Source: UBA12068 sp038318455
Lineage (GTDB): Bacteria; Patescibacteriota; Minisyncoccia; Moranbacterales; GWC2-37-73
Length of the DNA: 11,977 nucleotides
Assembly (NCBI GenBank): GCA_038318455.1
Contig: JBBQCF010000028.1
Span: 1 to 11,977 of the forward strand
Reading direction: 5' to 3'
How positions within the stretch are numbered: position 1 is the stretch's first letter; each line of letters starts with the position of its first letter. Both the position numbers and the translations under genes were made by a program. The notes beneath the pieces are model-generated. The model was not told where the DNA came from and ran no database searches. It saw nothing but the letters and a program-made list of their open reading frames with translations. This document shows positions 1 to 6,990 of this stretch, piece by piece.

Positions 1-16
1 CTTTCTATCATAAAAT

Positions 17-997
17 ATGTATATAAAAATAAAACATATCAAAAGAGCTATCCTTATTTTAACTTGTGTTTTACTGGCTGGTTTTAATTATTTTTCTTAT
101 GTAAATGCAGCAGATAACACAATTAAAATTTGTGATAAATCGACTGACAGTGATTGCGATGGACTCACAAATGCAGAAGAAGCTCTATACAAAACAAATC
201 CAAACAATGCTGACACGGACGGCGATGGATATTCTGATGGAGTCGAAGTAAGAAGTGGTTATGATCCAACTAAGCCAGCCCCTGGAGATAAGTTGTCCCA
301 GATAGTTATACCTTCAGTATCAAATATTAATAATAAAGCTATTTCTTCCTTGACAGATGATTTTATTAGCGAGGTGAAAAATTATACCGATACTCACACT
401 GATCAAACGCTTTCATCAACGGACTTACAGAGTGTAATGGATGCTGCTATTAAAGAGAGGCAGGGCAGTCCGATGACATGGGCATCCCTTATTGTAAAAG
501 TAGACCAGACGAAAATTAAAATACTAAAACAATCCTATCCAAATCTAAATGCCACGCAAAAAAAGGCGCAACTACTACAGGATGCATCAGTCTATTCTAC
601 CCGTATTGGGTATCTAATTGAAAGCAGTATACCTTATCAGCTAGTCACTGCAGATGACTTTGCCGCTTTTGGTGATTCTATTATGGAACATCTATATTCT
701 CTCTCAACTTCGAATCCTGATCTTGCATATTTTTCTGATTTTGGAAACAGATTAGAACTTTTACTAGAACAAGTGGACTCAATAGAGGTTCCTGAATCAA
801 TGTTGCCCATCCATGTTAAATTATTATCGCTAGTGCATGGATTATTGTCCATGGGAGAGACAACGGGCACTATAAATATGCAGAATGACCCAATGTCAAT
901 ATTAATGCTTACGAATAGAATGCAGGATTGGATAACATTGATTAGTGATTTCATGCAAAATGATGTAGTAAATTATTTCCAACAATTTCAAAATTAG
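17..997 (+). CDS. Exported protein with paired TSP3-like calcium-binding repeats, function unknown
   Basis: A 326-aa protein I cannot assign to a named family. Residues 1-31 form a Sec signal peptide: a Lys-rich start, a hydrophobic core (about 11-26) and a likely signal peptidase I site after VNA (residue 31). No lipobox is present, since the residue before Cys17 is Thr. Just after cleavage lie two Asp-rich loops, DSDCDGLTNAEE (about 45-56) and DTDGDGYSDGVE (about 67-78), which match the thrombospondin type 3 / bacterial TSP3 calcium-binding pattern. Cys39 and Cys47 are the only cysteines of the mature chain and could form a disulfide around the first loop. The remainder (about 95-326) looks mainly helical, with a VPESMLPIH segment near residue 256. 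There is no Shine-Dalgarno sequence in the 16 bases available upstream. The next gene, 38 nt downstream on the same strand, also encodes an exported protein, so the two are probably co-transcribed. A role on the cell surface, possibly with a CPR type IV pilus/secretion apparatus, is inference only. Confidence 0.85.
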   Translation: MYIKIKHIKRAILILTCVLLAGFNYFSYVNAADNTIKICDKSTDSDCDGLTNAEEALYKTNPNNADTDGDGYSDGVEVRSGYDPTKPAPGDKLSQIVIPSVSNINNKAISSLTDDFISEVKNYTDTHTDQTLSSTDLQSVMDAAIKERQGSPMTWASLIVKVDQTKIKILKQSYPNLNATQKKAQLLQDASVYSTRIGYLIESSIPYQLVTADDFAAFGDSIMEHLYSLSTSNPDLAYFSDFGNRLELLLEQVDSIEVPESMLPIHVKLLSLVHGLLSMGETTGTINMQNDPMSILMLTNRMQDWITLISDFMQNDVVNYFQQFQN

Positions 998-1035
998 ATA
1001 TAGCTTTCATATAAATAGTTCAAAAATTCAAAAAG

Positions 1036-2253
1036 ATGCTTAAGAAAAAAATTGTCGCAATGTTCTGCATTATTTTGTGCCTAAATTTGGTTTTTATTCA
1101 GACCACACCAAAAGCTAAAGCCTGGATTGATGTTGTTAATCTTGTGCCAAATCTTTCAACTGCTGTTTCTTCACTTGGAACAACCATATCCTCCTTCGCT
1201 GGCACCGCAGCTGGATATCTTGGAGCAGGAGGAACATTATCACAAATAGCTGAAAAAGCAATTACCTTTATGAAAAACAAAGCCTTTGGTGTAATTTTCA
1301 TGATCGCTAAAGTTGCCGCCTTAAAAGGTGTTCAAAAACTAACAGAAACTATCATTGGAAAAGGAGGGGGAGGGGGTATCATAACTGACTGGAATGATTA
1401 CCTTATCAATGGCTCCAAGCAGGAAGCTATGGTTCAGATGAATTCTTTTTTCAATACAGTTAGTAAAGGCCGAGCATCCTCCCTTAATTATGAAGGAATT
1501 GGCAAAAATTATGACTCTTATTTCATTAAAGAATCTAGAATAGCTATTACCGGTCAACCATTTACAACAAACATATCTGCTTTTGCACCAACACCTGATG
1601 ATCTTTTCTACACTGGAAATATGAAAGGTATCATGACTGCCATGAGCTGGGGCAATAATGTTGCTGGCTATACCATGATTGCAAAAAAGAAATACGAAGA
1701 AACACTGGCCAACAAAACAAGTATCCGAGAGAAGGAGCAAGTTAATGGAGTAAAGCCTCAAAAATCAAATGGTGTCATTATTAAACCTGCTGCCATAATA
1801 GCAAATTCCATGAATCAAATTGACCAGCAAGGTCAAAATATGATCATGCAAGCACAACCAAATGGTGATGATTATTTTACAGCCGGACAACAAATAATAG
1901 AAGGAGCAGCACTAAGTGTTCTTGCTAGAATTACAAATTATGCACTAGCTGATTCTAAGGGAAAACTTGCATTGCAAAATAAAAATGATTCTTTTCCATT
2001 TAGTGTTTCGTATTCCCAAGATAAAAACGGGGGGGGACAATTAAATATGAGTGCTGGAGGGAACACTCTTTCTACAGATCCTGCCTCACAAAAATTAGCT
2101 CCAAATTTCACCGTTGGCTCAATTTTAACAAATACTGGCAATGCTGCCATATCTAGTTTAATTCAAGGTGAATGTGCAAAAATTGCCGGAACAAAGACTG
2201 TAAAAATAAGTGGTCAACAATATAATTGTGCAACCTTGCTATTGGCGCCTTAA
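1036..2253 (+). CDS. Exported protein of unknown function containing a G8 coding homopolymer
   Basis: A 405-aa protein of unrecognised family. The N-terminus is a clear signal peptide: MLKKK, a hydrophobic stretch at about 6-22, and a signal peptidase I site after AKA at residue 29. Residues about 31-105 are Gly/Ala/Ser-rich and amphipathic to hydrophobic (about 83-95 could associate with membrane). A glycine run follows (108-114), then an ITDWNDYL motif (116-123). The central part is Gln/Asn-rich and polar. The only cysteines of the mature chain, Cys380 and Cys398, are near the C-terminus and could pair. Codons 332-334 are encoded by eight consecutive G bases (2029-2036), unusual in such an AT-rich gene. 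There is no Shine-Dalgarno sequence. Adjacency to the TSP3-repeat protein, and a resemblance from memory to proteins near VirB4/VirB6-like genes in CPR genomes, suggest a part of an envelope or secretion apparatus, but nothing in the sequence proves it. Confidence 0.85.
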   Translation: MLKKKIVAMFCIILCLNLVFIQTTPKAKAWIDVVNLVPNLSTAVSSLGTTISSFAGTAAGYLGAGGTLSQIAEKAITFMKNKAFGVIFMIAKVAALKGVQKLTETIIGKGGGGGIITDWNDYLINGSKQEAMVQMNSFFNTVSKGRASSLNYEGIGKNYDSYFIKESRIAITGQPFTTNISAFAPTPDDLFYTGNMKGIMTAMSWGNNVAGYTMIAKKKYEETLANKTSIREKEQVNGVKPQKSNGVIIKPAAIIANSMNQIDQQGQNMIMQAQPNGDDYFTAGQQIIEGAALSVLARITNYALADSKGKLALQNKNDSFPFSVSYSQDKNGGGQLNMSAGGNTLSTDPASQKLAPNFTVGSILTNTGNAAISSLIQGECAKIAGTKTVKISGQQYNCATLLLAP

Positions 2254-2279
2254 TATTCTTTATTGTTACCTTTCTTGTT

Positions 2280-2321
2280 ATAATATAAAATCCTCATGCA
2301 TAAGTGAGGATTTTATATTAT
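2280..2321. terminator. Bidirectional intrinsic terminator
   Basis: A perfect 17-bp inverted repeat (arms 2280-2296 and 2305-2321) encloses an 8-nt loop. The inner part is TCCTCA/TGAGGA and the outer part is an A-tract on one side and a T-tract on the other, so on either strand the hairpin is followed by a T-rich run. It lies between convergent transcription units: the exported-protein pair ending at 2253 on the + strand and tRNA-Val ending at 2332 on the - strand. It can serve both. Confidence 0.85.
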
Positions 2322-2331
2322 TTTATACTAG

Positions 2332-2405
2332 TGGACGATATTGGACTTGAACCAACGACCTCTACAATGTCAATGTAGCGCTCTAGCCAACTGAGCTAAT
2401 CGTCC
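2332..2405 (-). tRNA. tRNA-Val (anticodon GAC)
   Basis: A complete 74-nt cloverleaf on the - strand. It has a 7-bp acceptor stem (GGACGAT/ATCGTCC), a 4-bp D stem (GCTC/GAGC), a 5-bp anticodon stem (CTACA/TGTAG) with loop TTGACAT giving anticodon GAC, a 5-nt variable loop, a T arm with TTCAAGT and one G-T pair at the base of its stem, and discriminator A. GAC reads the valine codons GUC and GUU. CCA is not encoded (the next bases are CTA), so the 3' end must be added by CCA nucleotidyltransferase. The tRNA begins only 4 nt after the stop codon of the upstream membrane-protein gene and is followed by the terminator at 2280-2321, so it is probably processed from the tail of that mRNA. Confidence 0.95.
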
Positions 2406-2409
2406 ATTT

Positions 2410-3363
2410 TTAACTTATTTCAACTTCCGCATTCTCCATTTCATCTTTTAATATTACTGTTTTCATTTCTTCATTTTTTGCTTTTTTAAAGGCAATTTCT
2501 TGGAAGAAAAGGAACCATGATGTATACAAAAATACCAGATACCAAGAAAAAAAAGCTGCCACCACAACTATTATTGCTATAATTATTGCCAAAATTAGAA
2601 AATTAGCGATAATTTTCACAAACATCAAATACAATGCCATTTTAAAAGAGCTGTATATAGTAATGACTACTAGCATTGCCAGCGAAGCGATAGCGGTTGC
2701 CAATAAAGTAAATACAAAGGAAATAACTCCCATAATTAAGCTTTCTTTGATGTTTTTTGAAAATATAGCATATGCAAATTCTAAAGAAGTTCTTATCTTT
2801 TCATTTGCCAAAATAATATTATATCCAGCGTATTTATTTAAATAATAAGCTGTCACTAAAATGGGCAAGGCTATTGAAATTGCGCAAATTAACGCAATTA
2901 TTGCAAATGGTTGGGCCTTAATTGCAAACAAATATAAAACTGGCATAGCCAAAATAAGCAAAGTCGCCAACATAGCCATGCCAATCATGATCTCCAACAA
3001 TACTAACCTACTCAAATAATTCTTCGTTTCAATCAAAATAGCCTTGATTGATAATTGTCTATAGAGCGCTAGATTATTAATTGATTTAATAATTCCCGTA
3101 GCGGCCATTATTTTTAATAAAAATATAACTATCCAAAACAAAAAAAGAATAATACTAATAATAAATATAATTTTTTGATCATTCTTTGTTAAATCTATTA
3201 ATAGTTGGTTTATATCTTTATTTATGACCATATCACTGTTTATGTTCAAATTAGAAATAACCGTTCCAATTAAAATTAAAACACCAAAAAACCACAGAAA
3301 TTTATTTTTCCAGCTTATAAAAAAAGCTTTTTTCAAGATATCAAGATATTGATTCTTTTCCAT
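2410..3363 (-). CDS. Polytopic integral membrane protein, function unknown
   Basis: A 317-aa, strongly hydrophobic protein with about six to seven predicted membrane segments: about residues 20-40, 64-90, 114-145, 148-172, 205-235 and one or two in 245-285. The N-terminus carries an amphipathic segment with the pattern LKKAFFISWKNKFLWFFG, common in multi-pass CPR membrane proteins and in proteins annotated as resembling the glycerophosphodiester phosphodiesterase membrane domain. I see no catalytic motif. The C-terminus is a short charged tail, predicted cytoplasmic. Isoleucine, alanine and leucine dominate. The ATG is not preceded by a Shine-Dalgarno sequence. The gene lies 73 nt downstream of ftsH on the same strand, and tRNA-Val follows its stop by 4 nt. 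A substrate of, or partner for, the neighbouring FtsH would be speculation. Confidence 0.85.
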   Translation of the reverse strand: MEKNQYLDILKKAFFISWKNKFLWFFGVLILIGTVISNLNINSDMVINKDINQLLIDLTKNDQKIIFIISIILFLFWIVIFLLKIMAATGIIKSINNLALYRQLSIKAILIETKNYLSRLVLLEIMIGMAMLATLLILAMPVLYLFAIKAQPFAIIALICAISIALPILVTAYYLNKYAGYNIILANEKIRTSLEFAYAIFSKNIKESLIMGVISFVFTLLATAIASLAMLVVITIYSSFKMALYLMFVKIIANFLILAIIIAIIVVVAAFFSWYLVFLYTSWFLFFQEIAFKKAKNEEMKTVILKDEMENAEVEIS

Positions 3364-3396
3364 ATATTTTTTTGCTGTACTAAAGCTTTCACTATA

Positions 3397-3423
3397 GGGA
3401 GCTTAATCAATGATCAAGTTCCC
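3397..3423. repeat. Imperfect hairpin between ftsH and the membrane-protein gene
   Basis: A 12-bp inverted repeat (arms 3397-3408 and 3412-3423, GGGA at one tip and TCCC at the other) with a 3-nt loop, one mismatch and one G-T pair. It lies in the 73-nt gap after the ftsH stop. Neither strand has a T-run after it, so it is not a standard intrinsic terminator. It may stabilise or separate mRNA ends. On the - strand a weak promoter-like pair overlaps it (TTGATC at 3412-3417, TATAGT at 3391-3396), but the spacer is only 15 nt. Confidence 0.45.
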
Positions 3424-3436
3424 AAACTGAAGACTT

Positions 3437-5308
3437 TTATGCTTGCACTGGTTCTGTTTCGATATTTTTTTCTTCCTCTTTTGCTGGCAAGATGATGCCA
3501 ACAATCTTATTAAATTCATCTCTTTCAATTGTTTCCTTTTCCATAAGTTCAGCTACAATTTTTTCCAAGATATCTTTTTTCTCGGTAAGAATTTTTTCCG
3601 CAGTCTTATATGCATCAGCAATAAAACGTGAAACTTCTGCGTCAATATTTTCAGCTGTATGATCTGAATAATCTCTTTCCTCATTGATTTCACGACCCAA
3701 GAAAACCATTTCTTCTTTTTTGCCAAAAGTTCTTGGTCCCAATGTGCTCATTCCATAGCGAGTAACCATAGCTCGAGCCATGTGTGTGGCGCGCTGAAGA
3801 TCATTAGAGGGCCCAGTTGTCACATCGCCAATAAACATTTGTTCACTAACATGTCCTCCCAGCAAAGTTGCCAATTCATCAATAAAATATGCTTTAGAAT
3901 GAAGACTTTTGTCTTCAGTTGGAGCAGAAAGGGTGTATCCTCCAGCTTGTCCACGTGCAATAATGGAAACTTTTTGAATCGGATCAGCATTGGGCAAAAT
4001 TGAACCAATAAGTGCGTGACCAGCTTCGTGATAGGCAATGATTTCTTTTTCTTTTTTATTGATCGCTTTAGACCTTCTTTCTGGTCCAAGGATAACTTTC
4101 TCAATAGATTCTTTAAGCTCATCTTCTGTGATAGTTTTCTTTTCTCTTCTTACTGACAAAATTGCAGCTTCATTGACCAAATTTGCAAGATCAGCCCCAG
4201 AAAAACCAGAGGTTCGTTCAGCAAGAGTGCGCACATTGACAGCTTTCTCGATTGGCTTATTTTTCATATGAATCTTCAGAATTTCTTCTCGTTCATTAAT
4301 GTCTGGCAAATCCATCACCACACGACGGTCAAAACGACCCGGACGAAGCAATGCTGGATCCAAAACATCTGGACGATTAGTTGCAGCAATCACAATCACG
4401 CTAGTATTTCCTTCAAAGCCATCCATTTCAACTAAAATTTGATTTAATGTTTGCTCTCTTTCATCATGTCCACCTCCAAGTCCTGCTCCGCGATGACGTC
4501 CAACTGCATCAATTTCATCGATAAAGACAATGGCTGGAGCACTTTTTTTGGCTTGCTTGAACAAATCACGCACCCTTGAAGCTCCAACACCAACAAACAT
4601 TTCCACAAATTCAGATCCACTAATATTAAAGAAGGGAACACCGGCTTCACCAGCCACAGCTTTGGCCATTAAAGTTTTTCCTGTTCCCGGAGAACCTAAC
4701 AGCAACACTCCTTTTGGAATTTTTGCTCCAATGGCGATAAATTTCTTAGGATGTTTCAAGAATTCCACAATCTCGCCAAGCTCTTCCTTAGCTTCCTTTG
4801 CTCCAGCCACATCTGCAAAAGTAGTTCTTTTGTTTTTATCTTTAGGATCAGTCATGCGTGCTTTGCTCATGCCAAAAGACATTGCTTGTGAATTTCCTCT
4901 TTGCGCCTGACGAAGCATAAACCAAATAAAAGCACCAATAATAATAAAGGGAAGCAAGAATGGCAGAAAGATATTTGAAGCAAAAGCGCTAAAGCCAGAT
5001 GCTTGTTTGATTTCAATACTGGTAGCTTTTATTTTATCTTTATCAACACCATAATTATTCAGTGATTCGGTCAGTGAGCTTTGTGGCTCCTTGACTGATT
5101 TTTCCTTTGTACCATCAACAAGCTCAATAGCCAAATCATTAACATCCACAGAAATATTTTTTACTTTGCCATCATTAACTTGAATTGCAAGCTCTCCCAA
5201 AGAAATTTCCACAGGTTTTTGAGCCGGACCACTATAAAGAATCATTATTGTCGACATGAGCAAGAAAAATAGTATCACAAAACCGATATTTTTTAATAGT
5301 TTTTCCAT
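3437..5308 (-). CDS. ftsH: ATP-dependent zinc metalloprotease FtsH
   Basis: Membrane-anchored AAA+ protease that degrades misfolded membrane proteins and short-lived regulators as a hexamer, with the active sites in the cytoplasm. The protein is 623 aa, normal for the family. In order: TM1 (about 7-27), an extracytoplasmic FtsH-extracellular domain (about 30-105), TM2 (about 112-131), then the AAA+ module. The AAA+ module shows Walker A GSPGTGKT (205-212), pore loop MFVG (237-240), Walker B VFIDEID (261-267) and the second region of homology ending LLRPGRFDRR (320-329). The M41 peptidase has HEAGH (427-431) as zinc ligands and general base, with the third ligand Asp503 in GPSND. I chose the ATG at 5308. 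An in-frame TTG at 5338 would add ten residues ahead of the hydrophobic segment and overlap the end of tilS. No Shine-Dalgarno sequence is present. It follows tilS by 23 nt, echoing the tilS-(hpt)-ftsH order of many bacteria. Confidence 0.97.
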   Translation of the reverse strand: MEKLLKNIGFVILFFLLMSTIMILYSGPAQKPVEISLGELAIQVNDGKVKNISVDVNDLAIELVDGTKEKSVKEPQSSLTESLNNYGVDKDKIKATSIEIKQASGFSAFASNIFLPFLLPFIIIGAFIWFMLRQAQRGNSQAMSFGMSKARMTDPKDKNKRTTFADVAGAKEAKEELGEIVEFLKHPKKFIAIGAKIPKGVLLLGSPGTGKTLMAKAVAGEAGVPFFNISGSEFVEMFVGVGASRVRDLFKQAKKSAPAIVFIDEIDAVGRHRGAGLGGGHDEREQTLNQILVEMDGFEGNTSVIVIAATNRPDVLDPALLRPGRFDRRVVMDLPDINEREEILKIHMKNKPIEKAVNVRTLAERTSGFSGADLANLVNEAAILSVRREKKTITEDELKESIEKVILGPERRSKAINKKEKEIIAYHEAGHALIGSILPNADPIQKVSIIARGQAGGYTLSAPTEDKSLHSKAYFIDELATLLGGHVSEQMFIGDVTTGPSNDLQRATHMARAMVTRYGMSTLGPRTFGKKEEMVFLGREINEERDYSDHTAENIDAEVSRFIADAYKTAEKILTEKKDILEKIVAELMEKETIERDEFNKIVGIILPAKEEEKNIETEPVQA

Positions 5309-5331
5309 AATTTTAGTTAGTTTATAAATTT

Positions 5332-6297
5332 TTAACAACGTATATCAACTTTATCACCTTTTTTGGATATATTCAAGCCTCCAATGTTTGCTTTTTGAGT
5401 TTTACTTTTAACACTTTTTATCAATTTAATCATTTCTTCAATTTGTCCGCTCTCAATATCCAAGACATTCTTTTTTAATTCATTTATAATACTACGTAAA
5501 ACTTGACGCTTAATTGCATCGTGCTTTGAAATAAACTTACTAGCACTAAAAGTCGCACATTTATTATTACAAACCAATTCAACAAAAATTTGTGCACTTT
5601 TTTCAATAAAAGCATAGTCTGAAGCCACATTCTGCGACCAATCTCCCAATGTTTTTTTAATAGCTGGATTAAAATTCTTTTCAAGATAGGGGAGTAATCC
5701 ATGTCTAACGCTGTTTCTGGTAAATTTTTTGTTCTTATTTGATTTGTCGGTTCTATATTTGAGATTATTTTTTTTCATATAATCCAAGATGTCAGCCTTG
5801 CTTGTTTCCAGTAGCGGTCTAATAATATTTCCCGTTTTTGTTTGCATAGCACTAAGTCCAGCCAGACCACTTCCGCGCATGATGCGCATCAAAACAGTTT
5901 CGGCCTGATCATCTTGATTGTGCGCCACCGCAATCAAATCAAAATTCAAACTGCTGCGAAGTTTTTCAAAAAAGTTATACCTAATGTTACGCAAAGCACT
6001 TTCCAAATTTCCTTTGTATTCACTTTTTTTTGGCTTTAAGACAGTAATATTAAAACCATATTTTTTGGCCAGCTCTCTGACAAAAATTTCATCCTTCACG
6101 GAGTCCTCACCGCGAAGAGCATAATTTACATGAGCAAGCTGAATTTCTAAATTATATTTTGGTGCTAGTTTACTAAAAATATCCAAAAGACAAGCACTGT
6201 CTGGACCGCCAGAAATGCCAAGAACAACTTTGGAATTTTTTTTCCAAAGTTCATTGTTAAATGCAAAATTTTGAATTGTTTTTACGAATTGTGCCAT
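5332..6297 (-). CDS. tilS: tRNA(Ile)-lysidine synthase TilS
   Basis: Converts C34 of the CAU anticodon of tRNA-Ile2 to lysidine using ATP and lysine, so that the tRNA reads AUA and accepts isoleucine. The protein is 321 aa. The N-type ATP-pyrophosphatase PP-loop SGGPDS is at residues 29-34. It is followed by AHVNYALRGEDS (about 56-67), the AHNQDDQAETVLMRIMRGSG motif (about 125-144) and RNSVRHGLLPYL, all typical of TilS. It is shorter than the 432-aa E. coli enzyme and lacks much of the C-terminal region, resembling the compact Aquifex-type enzyme. The start is taken at the ATG at 6297, five bases after the gmk stop. A TTG at 6306 would give a 4-base overlap with gmk (TTGA) and three extra residues; this is possible but less likely. 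It is expected to be essential wherever AUA codons are used, and AUA codons are common in this AT-rich window. Confidence 0.95.
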   Translation of the reverse strand: MAQFVKTIQNFAFNNELWKKNSKVVLGISGGPDSACLLDIFSKLAPKYNLEIQLAHVNYALRGEDSVKDEIFVRELAKKYGFNITVLKPKKSEYKGNLESALRNIRYNFFEKLRSSLNFDLIAVAHNQDDQAETVLMRIMRGSGLAGLSAMQTKTGNIIRPLLETSKADILDYMKKNNLKYRTDKSNKNKKFTRNSVRHGLLPYLEKNFNPAIKKTLGDWSQNVASDYAFIEKSAQIFVELVCNNKCATFSASKFISKHDAIKRQVLRSIINELKKNVLDIESGQIEEMIKLIKSVKSKTQKANIGGLNISKKGDKVDIRC

Positions 6298-6302
6298 TTT
6301 GT

Positions 6303-6863
6303 TCAATTATTTTTTATTATCCCAATGACAGAATTAACGGCCTCATTCAATTTTCCATCATCATTTATTACCGTATAGTCATAAATATTAACGTGCTTCA
6401 GCCATTCTTTTGTATACTCCATTCTCTCTTGAATATATGCCTCTGTCACATTATACCTATTTCTAATGCGATCTTCTAAAATTTTTAAAGTTGGCGTGTT
6501 TATAAATATTGATATAATTTCTGGATATGCCGCCTTCACACTCATCACGCCCTTATATTCAATCTTCCAAATTCCTATTTTTCCAGAATTTTGAACTCTT
6601 TTAAGCTCAATCTTAGTTACTCCATAAAAATTTCCATTATATTGCTCCGCGTGTTCAGCAAAATCTCCTATTTTAAGTCTTTTCTTAAAATCCTCTTTGG
6701 AAATAAAATAGTAATGCTCTCCTTCAATTTCACCGGATCTTTTGCTTCTTGTTGTAGTCGTTATGATTCGCTCAATTGGCAGCTGCTTCTCAATTTCACC
6801 AATTATAGAGTCCTCGCCAGCACCAGATGGTCCTGAAATAATAAAGATGTTTGATTTTTGCAT
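6303..6863 (-). CDS. gmk: Guanylate kinase homologue with an altered P-loop (Lys to Glu)
   Basis: A 186-aa protein collinear with guanylate kinases, which transfer phosphate from ATP to GMP. The GMP-binding signature is well kept: TTTTRSKRSGE (35-45, the two arginines being 39 and 42), EGEHYYF (47-53), FAEHAEQYNGNFYG (68-81) and a C-terminal YDYTVIND (161-168). The ATP side is unusual. The P-loop reads GPSGAGEDS (11-19), where the family has GPSGxGKGT/S, so the phosphate-binding lysine is Glu17 (codon GAG, 6813-6815) and the following Gly is Asp18. The usual IDxxG segment is also altered, to IEYKG (101-105). There is no frameshift or internal stop, so the gene is intact. It may be a variant enzyme or a GMP-binding protein without normal kinase chemistry. 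It is first in a cluster with tilS and ftsH, has no Shine-Dalgarno sequence, and has a promoter 30 nt upstream. Confidence 0.9.
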   Translation of the reverse strand: MQKSNIFIISGPSGAGEDSIIGEIEKQLPIERIITTTTRSKRSGEIEGEHYYFISKEDFKKRLKIGDFAEHAEQYNGNFYGVTKIELKRVQNSGKIGIWKIEYKGVMSVKAAYPEIISIFINTPTLKILEDRIRNRYNVTEAYIQERMEYTKEWLKHVNIYDYTVINDDGKLNEAVNSVIGIIKNN

Positions 6864-6892
6864 ATACTTTATTTATATCATTAATTTATCTG

Positions 6893-6921
6893 ATTATAAG
6901 CCTATTTCAAGCATAAAGCAA
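6893..6921 (-). promoter_or_regulatory. Sigma70-type promoter of the gmk-tilS-ftsH cluster
   Basis: On the - strand a consensus -10 box TATAAT (6893-6898) is preceded by a 17-nt spacer and TTGCTT (6916-6921) as the -35 box. Transcription would start near 6886, giving a leader of about 23 nt before the gmk ATG at 6863. It sits just downstream of the rpsA terminator, as expected for a new transcription unit. Confidence 0.65.
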
Positions 6922-6933
6922 TCATTTTTGCCT

Positions 6934-6968
6934 AAAAAAAGTCACCTCGGTTTATTGAGGTGACTTTT
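6934..6968 (-). terminator. Intrinsic terminator of rpsA
   Basis: A perfect 12-bp stem (AAAAGTCACCTC at 6937-6948 with its complement at 6957-6968) has an 8-nt loop. On the - strand it is followed by a run of seven T (6934-6940, partly within the stem). It lies 22 nt after the rpsA stop codon and upstream of the gmk promoter. Confidence 0.9.
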
Positions 6969-6990
6969 GAAAGTGAAACTATTTTTCTGA

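Noticed and set aside
637..954. 105-codon open frame antisense to the first exported-protein gene
   Set aside because: It lies wholly inside a well-supported gene with a signal peptide and TSP3 motifs, and its product has no recognisable pattern.
1363..1376. G-rich stretch as a G-quadruplex
   Set aside because: It has at most three separated G runs, one only two bases long, and simply encodes a glycine run. At best it is a two-tier quadruplex. It is mentioned only as context for the G8 tract.
4530..4910. 126-codon open frame antisense to the FtsH AAA+ domain
   Set aside because: It is a shadow of conserved codons of ftsH, with no ribosome site and no domain.
5309..5338. Ten-residue N-terminal extension of FtsH from a TTG codon
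   Set aside because: The extension overlaps the end of tilS, has no ribosome site, and precedes a typical FtsH N-terminus (basic residues then TM1) that starts at the ATG at 5308.
6303..6305. TGA recoded as glycine (code 25)
   Set aside because: TGA terminates gmk at the expected length, and the conserved genes contain no internal in-frame TGA, so the standard bacterial code applies.
6298..6306. TTG start for TilS overlapping the gmk stop (TTGA)
   Set aside because: An ATG three codons later fits the family N-terminus and needs no rare start. The overlap arrangement remains a minor possibility.
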